Of a stretch of 64,000 nucleotides of DNA, positions 32,601 to 41,314 are shown one piece after another. Each line of letters opens with the position of its first letter. Within the stretch, counting starts at the first letter, position 1. The notes under the pieces were generated by a model. The model did not search any database. It saw nothing but the letters and a program-made list of their open reading frames with translations, and was not told the DNA's origin. Origin of the DNA: Irpex lacteus (Eukaryota; Basidiomycota; Agaricomycetes; Polyporales; Irpicaceae); assembly GCA_001986395.2 (NCBI GenBank), contig MQVO02000001.1, positions 2,790,001-2,854,000 of the forward strand. Direction: 5' to 3'. The position numbers were made by a program, and so were the translations under genes.

Positions 32601-32658
32601 CATCTGACACCGAAGGAGTGCTACGGACATGTAGTCGGCTCCATAGCCAAAGAAGCAC
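29641..32658 (-). CDS. Helitron RepHel, N-terminal part: DUF6570-like region and HUH Rep domain
   Basis: The minus-strand frame includes a Cys-rich region (CNVCGTLTPQENL...CPTCMTSLKRNSLP...LANGRWVGEVP), the pattern of DUF6570 found at the N-terminus of Helitron proteins. It then has FFITFAPPP, the HUH box HLHLLVW (about residue 771) and the YVTDYITK motif with both candidate catalytic tyrosines (about residue 975). These are the marks of the Helitron rolling-circle replication initiator, which nicks and joins DNA strands. The frame leaves real Helitron sequence at 29654 and stops four codons later inside element C (TAA at 29641). The continuation, helicase and protease-like part, is at 18922-22959 on the plus strand. 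The start is uncertain: upstream frames to about 33047 may hold a further exon. Confidence 0.93.
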   Translation of the reverse strand: MLLWLWSRLHVRSTPSVSDVLRIPFVRPQLLGGAPYTSRIPVTTLRVYPIVFGDFVNLYDADLLKLTGISASAPQPAPDCVCVKLPLHVVADYVGLPSAKLFKPMLNIKIRNLRAEDFRIAIRTRCACNMPQAQCCLVYACFSRPLHSEVNPFRITFAPTVALPASSHAPPVMRDRTPTVPTQTGPLQFVPPSNVCPPFPPPPLSVGDVAGIVRDWSSAVSSFVLLEAPCNVCGTLTPQENLSAVDAGCSLLNVLHVPGVTRHERASPLEPVTTLPGPVLYPSTASDEGQISVCPTCMTSLKRNSLPTLALANGRWVGEVPSVLSDLNFMEKVLIARYRHNCCILRVHKGPYKMRANCIVFAQPVAQLLAVLPMHRDELEGIIAVLFTGSIAPTIEDFKRTPFLVRRNYIWRALLWLKTNNLEYADVQLSRSNLESYSETSLPVSFFHQPTPDTDPLETLSVHDRATETGTTAGVCPVSVHGVTEDDLVSMGRREQAAKALHHIKSGGNILAVGRDTNPQSVYNNPSLFPGLFPWLFPYGFGGFANTRITKTIPLATHVQSLLMYGDKRFQVDPYFPFIAFNQDQIRQSALGGYLLTKRRNFEDVVDRIHNVDVDALSELVRRAQRDGFVKPETDAEESCYKLLTYIESVSGHVDGSATQRKYQRNEIRSLIVSEGVPVFFITFAPPPNKNPICLYFCGEPVDLDDIALRLPDYQHRLVTVNQNPVACARFFHVLVQAFLKIVLRVDSEEAGLFGETSAYYGTVEEQGRLALHLHLLVWIKGSYSPQKIRDALKLEDSTFRNSLVTWLESCHQGQFSTGSMDDVQKRLRSKYGCTHITENDPSDPLLDTEHIQPGDPTARMPRAPPPEVFIDDTKLSSWYNHMLHVSDEIVFRSNYHSPAHNRGCRTLSRPECRARYPRPIQSETQVDAETGALTLMKKEAWINTFSPTLSYLLRCNTDVTCLLSGTMVRAVIAYVTDYITKSSLKTHSIFEAVRMVLANKGAEG

Positions 32659-33154
32659 CCAGTAGGCGTGCTTCCATAACCAAAGGAGGCTCGTACGCGA
32701 GATCCTCCATAACCAGGTAAACGAGACCGAGGGACATTGCCAATGGTCGAGTAATTTGCGGGCTGCTGGAGAACCGCGGTCAGAGGACGTTGTGCACAGG
32801 TGAAAGCATCCCTAGTAAAGGGTCGTACCGTATCGCAAGCGCGACATATGTGGACTTTGTGGGAGCGAAGTTCTCGACCAGAGCGGTTAACGAATGCGAT
32901 GGTAGGGATGAGCAGAGGGAGGGCACACGATACGCAGATGCTCCATATATAAGTACAATTTTTTGCGGCGTTTGTAGAACAATTAAGCGCAGAAAGTCGG
33001 GATTTGACGGGTGGTGAGAGAACGAAACTGACACGCAGGAAATCCATGAGCGAGAACGCTGTTAGGCAGTGAGGGCTGGTCCCCCGGGGCGAGGGGCCAA
33101 CTAGAACATATTCTCTACTACAGGTTGTGTACTCGGCTGGTCACTACTACAAGT

Positions 33155-33958
33155 TCAAAGCGGACCGTCCCTCGCAACCAAAAACTCGTCCGATACACAT
33201 TGAGCGTCACACCGTTCCCCTCCTAACTGCCAGCGCAGGTCACCTATCACCTCGTACTCCTCTTGTAAGCCTATGACGGTACAGTACTGGTCGTTGAACC
33301 AGCGCATAGCGGAGCCGCACATGAAGGACGACGTGCAGTCGATGAGGGGTTCAATCTCCCTTCTCGTGCCAACTTCGAATTGAGTTGCCAGAGACGGGGG
33401 TAGGGTAGGACGAAGACGAATGGACCGACGTGAGAAGGTTAGGTCTGGATAAGCGACGACTAGGTGGTCTGGGGCGATATAGTTCATGAGGTGAGTAGCC
33501 GGATACTGCGGTATGAGGAACTGTGGTTGGCTGTTCACTGCGCGGATGAGGCGAACACGGGTTCTGCCGCGAGGCAACCTGAAGAGCAGTGCATAACGAT
33601 ACGAGTTCCTGGGGAAGTCGGGTAGCTCACTGAGGCGGGCATGAAGACGTGCTCCATACGAGTCCTCCAAGAAGTGAGCGAACAGCATGAACAGAGGAGA
33701 GTCCCCCCCAATGACGTCTATGACCTTGTACGTCTCACTGCCCATCGGATCAAGCAAGCTCAAGACGAATGGGCCAGCTAGGATGCAGTTGAAATGGCGC
33801 AAGGCTTCGAGGAACCTGTGAATGTTGAAGCCGTGCTTCTTCAGCAGTTCTTCCAATCGACGGAAGAATTCGCCCTGTACAAGCAGGCGACCGGTAGGAG
33901 AAGAGTTCTGAAAGTCTGCAAGGGAGGACAGTGGAGTAAGGGAGAGGAGGTCCTTCAC
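33155..33958 (-). CDS. Nucleotidyltransferase-like protein 2, Helitron cargo
   Basis: The main exon encodes KDLLSLTPLSSLADF, HFNCILAGPFVLSLLDP, PQYPATHLMNYIAPDHLVVA then YPDLTFSRR, and a tail FMCGSAMRWFNDQYC...DLRWQLGG. All segments align with gene 1 (26248-26956 plus 16045-16224) and gene 3 (34540-35520). The first codon of the open frame is GTG, behind a CAG acceptor-like site near 33962. By analogy with gene 1, a small first exon with the ATG should lie upstream; it was not located with certainty. The fold assignment rests on the ordered motif series; the Asp residues expected for metal binding are not obvious. Confidence 0.65.
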   Translation of the reverse strand: MKDLLSLTPLSSLADFQNSSPTGRLLVQGEFFRRLEELLKKHGFNIHRFLEALRHFNCILAGPFVLSLLDPMGSETYKVIDVIGGDSPLFMLFAHFLEDSYGARLHARLSELPDFPRNSYRYALLFRLPRGRTRVRLIRAVNSQPQFLIPQYPATHLMNYIAPDHLVVAYPDLTFSRRSIRLRPTLPPSLATQFEVGTRREIEPLIDCTSSFMCGSAMRWFNDQYCTVIGLQEEYEVIGDLRWQLGGERCDAQCVSDEFLVARDGPL

Positions 33959-34021
33959 GTTCTGGCAGTGGACGCTATCGGGACGTTAGGCCCGGTGGAG
34001 AAAAGCTCACAAGAGTGAAAC

Positions 34022-34539
34022 TTACAGCTGGGCGTCCATAGTGGTTCTTGGTGAGGAATGAACGTTAATGAACACTGGAGTTGCAAGACCGCTACGGAAC
34101 GCGCCACGTTTCGAGAGAGTGCTTTTTGTATGTGTGTATAATAAGATAGGTTGGGGAGAAATTCGCTGGTGGGAAAGCAAATGAACATGAAGGCTAGATC
34201 TCTCGGCAAAACCGACGAAAAGGAGGAACTGGCGCAACAGCCATGTGCGCACGCCATGTGAGGATCGAAATGCCATGTGGCGACAGGGGCCACAGCGATC
34301 TCCCCTAGAAGGCTACCCTTTAAGGCAATAGCCGCTGAAGCAAAAGCTCGATCACCGGCGGCGGTAAGCAAGCCTTTTTCATAGTCCAAGGGGCAGTCGC
34401 CGGCCGTTGGAGGCGTCCTGTGAAAACAGTATATGGGAGCAGTTGGATGTATTCGAACAATGTAAACGCAGCCGTATAAGTACGTCACAGGCGAAGGTAG
34501 CTCTATGGAAGGTCTATGGAAGGTAGGGCAAAGCGAGGG
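34022..34539. other. Spacer between nucleotidyltransferase-like genes 2 and 3
   Basis: Overlapping minus-strand frames are present, but none has a recognisable domain. The small first exon of gene 2 may lie here. Confidence 0.4.
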
Positions 34540-35520
34540 TCATCTGTGAACTCGCCACCTAACGTTTTTGAGGGCACTGACATCGGCCGGCACCTTGGTG
34601 AGCCATATATGGACACAGTCTTCGTCGGCAAAAGTTCTCCATTTGTCGAACTCCGCGAAGGTCGCGGATGGATTTGCTAAACGACCTCCTGGGAAAGTGT
34701 TATCGGGAAAGGAGTCGTGTTGTGGGTCGAGGACGGAAAACGAAGTCGGCTCCGGGTCGGCGGGGTATTGATCCTCCGTGAGCACGCCGCGGTGCAAGAA
34801 TGTGAGCTTAGGATACGCGATAACCAGTACGTTGTTGGTAATTGCGTTCATGAGGTGCGTCGAATAATAGAGCGTAATGGGAAAAAGAGGAGACTCTCGA
34901 ACGCTCTGGATAAGTCGAACGAGGCCTCCCGCAGAGGTTTCGAGCTCGAGGGCGGATTTGAAACCCTCGGACCTCATTCCAGGAACATCTGCCAAGACGC
35001 CCCTAATCGAAGCACCCTCTTTTTTGAGGAGATAAGACAGCGTGTCGGAGAATGTGTCTCGCCCGGAGAAGATGTCCAAGTACGTGTACTGCTGGCTGTT
35101 TGTAGTATCGAGCATTGCGGAAACGAACTGGCCGCTAAGAACCGCGTTGAGGCGGGAGGGACATAGCTGGTTGAGGAAGACCAACGGCTCAGCGAAATAG
35201 GGGGTCAACAGGTGCGTGATGCGTTCAACCATTTCCGTTGTCACCCGTGCACGGGCGGAGGTACTCGTGTGCTGAAATCGACAAAGCGATTCGACGGTAG
35301 AGAACCCCACCAAGGTGTTGATATCACTGTCCAGACACCTAAAGACGTCACATATAATTATTGAGGTGCTGGGTGAAGGAAACCATGAAGTACTCACGCC
35401 ATGATAGAAAGAAGTTAGAGAGGTACGGAACGAACAAGAGGGTGGTGTGAGTGTATGCAAGACAAGAGACCATCGGAATTTTGAGGGAAAGGGGGGGGGG
35501 CAGTTTAGCCGGTTTTTCAT
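34540..35520 (-). CDS. Nucleotidyltransferase-like protein 3, Helitron cargo
   Basis: The frame contains LVGFSTVESLCRF, RLNAVLSGQFVSAMLDT, YTYLDIFSG, PITLYYSTHLMNAITNNVLV then IAYPKLTFLHRG, and a tail ending NVRWRVHR. These follow the same order as in genes 1 and 2, including the STHLMN...YPxLTF block. The reading frame starts at the ATG at 35520, but the first 60 or so codons look non-conserved, so an internal exon start near 35340 is possible. The gene has the same strand as Rep. Three paralogues within one Helitron suggest local duplication or repeated capture. No function can be assigned beyond a possible nucleotidyltransferase-like fold. Confidence 0.62.
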   Translation of the reverse strand: MKNRLNCPPPFPSKFRWSLVLHTLTPPSCSFRTSLTSFYHGVSTSWFPSPSTSIIICDVFRCLDSDINTLVGFSTVESLCRFQHTSTSARARVTTEMVERITHLLTPYFAEPLVFLNQLCPSRLNAVLSGQFVSAMLDTTNSQQYTYLDIFSGRDTFSDTLSYLLKKEGASIRGVLADVPGMRSEGFKSALELETSAGGLVRLIQSVRESPLFPITLYYSTHLMNAITNNVLVIAYPKLTFLHRGVLTEDQYPADPEPTSFSVLDPQHDSFPDNTFPGGRLANPSATFAEFDKWRTFADEDCVHIWLTKVPADVSALKNVRWRVHR

Positions 35521-36257
35521 TTCTCCGGGAGCAACGACAGCCGGGTGAGATAAGTCTTTGAATGATGAAAAGAAATGTATTTAATTAGAGGTGCAGATGT
35601 ACATAACATGATGACGTGGAGCCGACGCCGAAGACATTATACGCAGAGAGGCGGAGGTGGAGGTGAGAAGGTGTACATTGCCTCTTATGGCAATGGGCAA
35701 GACAAGCGCTGGCGCGTGAGAAGAACAGACGTACAATGTGTCTGGACGAGTGAAAGGAGGTAGGGGAGGGAATGAATAATACGGCGATACAGCTCGAGAG
35801 ATGAGGTAGCAATTAGGAGCTCAGGAGTCGCAACTTAACGTGTACAGGCCCAGAGGGCTATTGTCGCAACGGACCATAAAGCGGGGTGGAAAGAAAGCGT
35901 GAAGTGCGGATGCCTGTAGAAGCCCCATAGACGCGCGTAGTGAAGTCGAAATTATGTAGATGGTAACCTAACTACGCTAAGTTTAATAAGCGCGACGTAA
36001 AGGGGTAGGAAAAAGGCGTGAGCTGGAAAAAGAAACGATGAAGAGGGAGAAGTTAGCGATGTATGCGCGTCGGCAAGTGAAGGAGCAACGGACGTGCAGC
36101 GTGCACTCCAGCTTGATCAGTACATGCGGAAATGACATGAAATAATATTTGAGAAGATCATTTCTTGCTACAGGCGTATACAAGCCTCTGTGAACGCATC
36201 CATGTGACGTGCAATGTCCAAGGCGCGACAATGTGACGATGCAAACCGGATGTTGAG
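35521..36257. other. Helitron 5' region without a supported gene
   Basis: No open frame with recognisable features was found. It separates the minus-strand cargo genes from a plus-strand gene starting near 36366 and may hold divergent promoters. Confidence 0.45.
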
Positions 36258-36365
36258 ATGACGCTCAAGTGGTTGCCTAATGCGGTAAGTCAGGGTACTC
36301 AACGCTCTCACCCAGACCAACCACCCTCCACCACACAACCCCTCTCCACCACAACTAGTGCATCT

Positions 36366-37560
36366 ATGACAGAACCAACCACTGTGGACAGTCAGTTTGA
36401 GCAATTGGTTGCGCTTGCCAAAGAAATTGTGGCTATAGGAACGGCTCTACGCGACGATGACACGGTTGGGCACGTTCGACGCGGTAACGGACGAGGCATG
36501 CTGCATAAGGACCCAATCATGATCAGGAGGCACGTTGTGAAGCTCATACAGTCGGGGCAGAGGCTATTGGACGGATTGGACGAAGAAAAAGGTGGTCTTG
36601 GGCATGAACGCTTCGAGGTGGTCGCAGCAACCCGTGCGAAGTGCGTAAACGTCGTCGATTCGTTTGCGGTCGTCACTAACAACCGATATGCGCGTACCAT
36701 TGCAAAGGTTTCGCGAAATCTTTGAACAAGTCGTCAACGTTGAAACTGGGACGTCAATCGTGGGTGGACCACGGTGCCAGGAAGTCGCACAGGCGTCAGG
36801 GGAAGGCTACACGGACAGGTGCGTACAAGACGTCTTCATGCTATGTGAAGTTCTATTAACAAATGCGAACGTTAACTACCTACATGGCACTGTGTTGCAT
36901 AGTATGTTGAAGCGTGGGGTAATGGCGTGCGAGGGAGAGGCGAACGCAAGCCGAAACGGCCACGCAGACGGGTAAGTGTTGATCGTCACATGCATTTAAT
37001 CGCACACTGTACAAATGTATGGCCTGGTTATGATTAGTGGACGCATGAGAGAGGCGCAAGATCTTGACGAGGGGTCAGGCACACCCCGCACTGCAGATCC
37101 GACGAAAACGATCTCGGAGGAGAGGACCGATCAGCGTAGCACACACGGTCGGAGGAAGCCGAGGTAAGTGTAATCACTGTTGGAAGTTAAAAATCTAATC
37201 AACACTGCCGGGGACGTTCCAGAAAACGAAGGACGTATGCGTACAGCATACCCACGGAGCGCATCAAAGGGGACCCCAGCTATGCAACACCACCGGAAGA
37301 CCATGTAGGAGGCCCTCGTGAAATAACCGGACGTCGAAGGCCTTCGTTCACCCCCGGCCCGTCAGAGGATGGCGCGCAGCCATGGGCTCGTCGAGCGTTG
37401 AAGGCCACGGTCTATCGTGTGCAAGGCGTAATGAGGATCAGGCGAGGAGAAGCGTTTACAGGGAATGCACAGGGGTGACTCAAGTCACGTGGAAACTGTG
37501 TCAAACGTTGCTCGCGATGGCTGTCTATAGAGGCTCTCAGCAAGTACATCTGTTAAATAG
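36366..37560 (+). CDS. Unknown spliced gene near the Helitron 5' end
   Basis: The ATG at 36366 opens an exon with helical, acidic sequence (MTEPTTVDSQFEQLVALAKE). A second frame, 36690-36974, encodes FREIFEQVVNVETG and YTDRCVQDVFMLCEVLLTN before a GTAAGTG donor at about 36974. A third exon (about 37040-37165) ends at another GTAAGTG, and a further exon follows a CAG acceptor near 37222. The splice signals support a genuine transcript, but the exact join near 36690 and the 3' end are unresolved. No domain was recognised. It is the only cargo gene outside the inverted segment that runs against the Rep strand. Confidence 0.4.
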
Positions 37561-37819
37561 GCCGACATAAATGATAATAAGATGGCATGGGAAAGAATTG
37601 CCGGGCTGAGGAAGAAGTCGACAGCGGAAAAGACTGCACGCAGGCGAAGTACGGTGAAAAATAGACGCCCGTGCGCCACAGCGCACGGTAAGGCAAAAGA
37701 GCGCATCAAAAGGCGTGGGTGACGGAGAGAGCGGACCGGACGGGGAGGAGCGGGACGTCGGTGAAACCGCGGGTGAAACGACATCACGTGATGAGTGGGC
37801 GAGCACAGACCGAGTAAAA

Positions 37820-37841
37820 AGCCCGATTTGGGAAATCGGAA
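37820..37841 (-). other. Helitron 5' terminus
   Basis: On the minus strand the end reads TTCCGATTTCCCAAATCGGG, a near-palindrome (TCCGATTTCCCAAATCGG). Its TCCGATTTCCC part is repeated in inverse form about 25 bp inside the opposite end. The junction to element A is fixed by the mirror arm sequence. Confidence 0.75.
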
Positions 37842-38084
37842 TTAGTCATTTGATGGCTCAGAAATCATTAATTTATTGATGTGGCCACTTTTAAAGCTTT
37901 TAATATAATAGGAGCCCATGCTACCCACCCTTTTGGGTCATGGTTTGATGGCTATACCCTATATGGTGTACAGCCATCAGTTCCCATCACTTCTTTTGCC
38001 CCTCATATGAACGAAGCCTGGATGGTGCATGAAACTCACTGGACATGTAGCAAGAATGATGCATGAGACCTTGCCCATAGGGTG
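37842..38084. mobile_element. Foldback element A, distal part of the right arm
   Basis: These 243 bp are the inverse of 8085-8327 and end CTTGCCCATAGGGTG. They complete the right arm that breaks off at 10516. The 61-codon frame at 37881-38066 is a mirror of 8103-8288 minus and is not a gene. Confidence 0.9.
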
Positions 38085-38991
38085 GCCGTGGAACTCCAAG
38101 ATCGCCGTGTACGGGTATATCATCGCGGACGAGAGGACAGAGGCTAGACTACGACATTACGCTCTCACTCAACTCGTCAACGTTCATGACCCCGTCAACG
38201 CTCTCCTTACCCAAGCTGTCAAGTGGGGGCTACCCTTCAAGTTAGCGTACCCATCTAGCGTGGCCAAGGAGTTCCACCCCAACGGGAACCGTTGGGACGT
38301 CACGGAGCCTAACGCGTTCGACGCGGTCGTCCCTAGCCTCTACCTTCCTCGCACGCTGAGCCGCCGGGACTCCTGGGAGGCCGTCGTGGCGCGTATCGCT
38401 CAAGTCGCCGCTCGACCTGAAGCCGTCGGACTCATTCAACGAGGTAGCATCGTGGGTAGGATCGTCACGCAGTTCGGGCCCCCCGGCGTGCTAGAACGGG
38501 TCGTGGAAGGGCCGTCTACTAGAGCTCATCGTACTCGCTTCGGTACGGGCAAGGGAGAGACCTTGTACTCCGACGAACCGAGCCCCACCGTTATCGCCAT
38601 CGTGCTGGGCACCGTCGAAGGCGATTCGGTAGAGGGCAATAAGACTTGGTTCCCGCCTGTCGATCTCGTCGACAAGTATCTCACTGGCGGCTTGGACTGG
38701 ACTACCTTATGCGAGAACTGGTTTCAAGATCGTGTGCGGGTCTGCGCTGCTCAAACCTCTCCCAACGCCAAGCCCTTGACGAGGTCTAGGTGGGCGTGGT
38801 TGCTTAAGAAGAGGGTACGTCAGAGGACGGCGATGCGAGCCAAGATCCACCCAACGGACGTCGATATCGATCTCTTACGCGAACGTTTCGATGAGGAATG
38901 CGGGCCTAGCTGGGAATCTTTCATCCAACTCTCTCGATTGCACGTTTCGGTCTTACGCGGGCGCGGTATCAGTCTGAATTCGGCAGCCTGA
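38085..38991 (+). CDS. 3' open frame of the gypsy element (5'-truncated), function unknown
   Basis: The frame emerges from element A and reads PWNSKIAVYGYIIADERTE, then FHPNGNRWDVTEPNAFD, LVDKYLTGGLDWTTLCENWF and RSRWAWLLKKRVRQRT, stopping at 38991. It ends about 12 bp before the right LTR, which together with its strand shows that it belongs to the gypsy element. It shows no RNase H, integrase (HHCC, DDE) or chromodomain signature, so it is either an extra downstream ORF or an unusual pol tail. Its own beginning is missing. The apparent start codon at 38029 lies inside element A and is not original. Confidence 0.7.
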
Positions 38992-39003
38992 AGTGGGGGG
39001 CTC
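38990..39003 (+). other. Polypurine tract of the gypsy element
   Basis: The purine run GAAGTGGGGGG stands immediately before the right LTR, the place where plus-strand DNA synthesis is primed in LTR elements. Confidence 0.6.
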
Positions 39004-39466
39004 TGTGACGGGGCGTCCAAGTACTTCAGGCGTGACGAATGCTTAGGTAATTTTTCGTGTTTTATATGTGCTCGTTTTTGACCGTCGAGGGGATTCGAAC
39101 TCGCGCAGTCTTGTCGCGCGTAACTGTCAGGTCGCGCGTACAGCTGGCGCTCGATGATACAAGGACTGTTATTGCTTGTTTATATGTACATGCGCATACC
39201 TCATGTTGTTGTGTATATTCGACGGACTCGTCGTAGGAAAATACATCTTCTTCTTTTCCCCCACTTGCCTTGTCCGCCAGAGAGGCGTTGATTGAGGCCC
39301 GGGAGAATTCTGCTAGAAGCCTAGTGAGCTCGACGACGAGCTCACCCGACGCGCGATCAGGCGCGCGTCCAATCTCTCGTTAAGACGAGAGGAAACACCT
39401 CTGTTCCTCCTACGCCGCCGGATTATCCTCGTGCGATCCCTCAGACGTGACGGTCGAGTCGTCACA
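39004..39466 (+). repeat. Right LTR of the gypsy element
   Basis: This 463-bp sequence starts TGTGACGGGG and ends GTCACA. It is equal in length to the left LTR, with one base difference seen. It is followed at once by the duplicated target CTGAG. Confidence 0.95.
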
Positions 39467-39471
39467 CTGAG
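39467..39471. repeat. 5-bp target site duplication, right copy (CTGAG)
   Basis: It matches the 5 bp before the left LTR (2437-2441). Confidence 0.9.
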
Positions 39472-40072
39472 GACAACGACCTTGCTCGTACAGAAGCGCT
39501 TCAAAACACAATTTTACCTTGTCATCGTATCTTCCGTACATAGTATAAGCTTACAGTAGATGACTGTCGGATTACAGAGGTGCAGTTGAGGCGTATAGAA
39601 GATGAAGTTGAGACCGTAAGTACGCCAGATGATTGGACGCTTGCCCATGCCGCGTCGGGCCGTGAAATATTTGTTCCCACGGGGGGACTCTCAGTAAGAA
39701 GCGCGGTACGAGACTGAGACTAGGAAAGTGATGCCTTTGAATCCTACTACTTAACAGGGCCAAACAGGACTTCTGATAGTAGCTCCTCACTCAGGCTGTT
39801 GACGTCCTCAATCTGTTGACTATCTGCTCCCAGAATGATAAGTAGGTACGTATGCACCCAAATTTTCGAAACTTATCCTCGCCCACGGAATAGGACAGAT
39901 TGGTTTTCATCCGAGTCTTCGTTTTCAAGCACTGGCACGTAAGGCGAGTCGTAGTAACTGAGTCCGACTCGGAGGAGCTGCGTGCCACATACCATGTATT
40001 GACACTGTCCTCGAATGCGTGGTATGTGTAACTCGTTGGCATGAAGATGGACCCGTCTGATTACCTTTGTAG
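39472..40072. other. Spacer between the gypsy element and the aldo-keto reductase
   Basis: No gene is supported. The first exon of the aldo-keto reductase, with its expected N-terminal strand (GTMTFG-like), was looked for here and not found. Confidence 0.5.
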
Positions 40073-41180
40073 TCCGCTGTTCAGAAATTCATAGACGTGA
40101 TACTGGCTCATGGTCACATTGGCATTGATACAGCACAGAATTACGGTAATGGTACTTCAGAGAAGGTGGATACGCTATCGACGGTGATACTTTGTAAACT
40201 AACTATATATATCTGGCAGATGCTGGGGACACTGGATTTGAAAGGACTTGCACGTATCGACACCAAGATTTTCCCCCTCCACCCAGGCGACCATGCAGCC
40301 TCACGCATCAAAGACAGTATCAAGAAGTCTCTCCAAGACCTAGGTCCACACAAAATCCGTGTCTTTTATCTTCATGCCCCTGATCGTGCTACCCCTTATG
40401 AAGAAACGCTGGAAGCCGTCAACGATTTGTATAAGCAAGGGATATTGTACGCCGTTGTGCACCACTAAGTATTATACGCACTGAGCTCATTACCGTGTAG
40501 CGAGGAGTTCGGGTTAAGCAACTTCATGTCGTGGGAGGTAGCGGAGGCCGTAGGTATCTGCGAGCGACGAGGATTCATCAAGCCCACGGTCTATCAAGGC
40601 ATCTATAACCTCCTCGATCGAACTCCAGAGGGCGAGCTTTTCCCGTGCCTTCGCAAATTTGGTATACGGTTTGCTGCATACTCCACCCTTGCTGGTGGGT
40701 ATCTTACTGGAAAACATCTCGACACTTCTCCACAGGCCAAGGCCGCGGCTAGTGATCATAAGCATAGTCACTTCAACCCCGACTGGGCAATGTCGTCGTT
40801 CTTCCTTACTCGTTATCCGCCGATGGCAGCGGCAGTCACCAAACTTAAAGCTGTCGCGGAAAGCCACGGTATTCCGCTTGCAGAGGTGTCATACAGATGG
40901 CTGCAGTGGCACAGCAAGATGATTCCAGGTGACCAAGGCGTCATCTTGGGTGCAAGCAGAGTCGAGCAGCTCGAAGCTGCAGTCCTCAGCTCGTGAGTAA
41001 CGTGTCCTCTTATAGCGTTGGTATTTTTCCGGCGACTGACTGTTAGTGACCAGAGCGAAAGGCCCGCTTCCTGACGAAGTTGTCAAAGCCTGTGAGCAGA
41101 CTTGGCTCGATATTAGAGGATTCGCGAAGAACTATTGGTTGGAAGACTCTATCCTTACTACTATCGCTGAAACCTACTAG
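40073..41180 (+). pseudogene. Aldo-keto reductase (AKR7/aflatoxin-aldehyde-reductase-like), 5'-truncated
   Basis: After a TTTGTAG acceptor the gene reads VQKFIDVILAHGHIGIDTAQ then NYGNGTSEK, holding the AKR Asp and Tyr of the active site. The next exon has KIFPLHPG...GPHKIRVFYLHAPD, then EEFGLSNFMSWEVAEAV, YQGIYNLLDR, YSTLAGGYLTGK and GVILGASRVEQLEAA. It closes with VVKACEQTWLDIRG...NYWL and TAG at 41178-41180. Introns with GT..AG ends lie at about 40165-40218, 40446-40500 and 40996-41053. AKRs of this group reduce aldehydes with NADPH in the cytosol. The expected first 25-30 residues, including the beta-1 strand, are not visible upstream, so the gene may be 5'-truncated or have a remote first exon. 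The remaining frame is clean. Confidence 0.75.
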
Positions 41181-41314
41181 TGGGCCCCCAATATGAGTAC
41201 ATAAGATAGTATGCTACATCGTCCTACAGACAGAGGATAGATACGGTACAGCGAAACTTTTGTCCATGAAAAACCCAGAAAATACAACGTAACTCTAGGC
41301 TCCCGCTTTGGGCT

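Larger units (their letters stand above)
10517..37841 (-). mobile_element. Large Helitron inserted in foldback element A
   Basis: The interrupted arm of element A can be read from its own mirror arm: GCATGTA at 10510-10516 continues directly into TTAGTCATT at 37842. The 27,325 bp between them are therefore an insertion between A and T without target duplication, as Helitrons do (the boundary is ambiguous by one base). The insert carries Rep (HUH) and Pif1-type helicase genes. Read on the minus strand, the 5' end begins TTCCGATTTCCC (37841). The inverse, GGGAAATCGGA, lies about 25-35 bp inside the 3' end (near 10540-10550). This arrangement resembles the asymmetric terminal repeats described for Helitron2-type elements. 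It lacks a clear CTRR terminus. Removing the two nested 2.7-kb foldbacks leaves about 21.9 kb with much cargo. Confidence 0.85.
2442..39466 (+). mobile_element. Ty3/gypsy LTR retrotransposon, interrupted by nested elements
   Basis: Two 463-bp direct LTRs (2442-2904 and 39004-39466), starting TG and ending CA, are bordered by the CTGAG duplication. The interior starts with a long gag-pol frame on the plus strand and ends with a second open frame followed by a purine-rich tract next to the right LTR. Between 8085 and 38084 sits foreign DNA (foldback element A, itself carrying a Helitron). RNase H and integrase, expected directly after the reverse transcriptase, are not visible on either side of the interruption, so about 2-2.5 kb of the original element appears to be lost. 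The element cannot be autonomous now. Confidence 0.93.
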
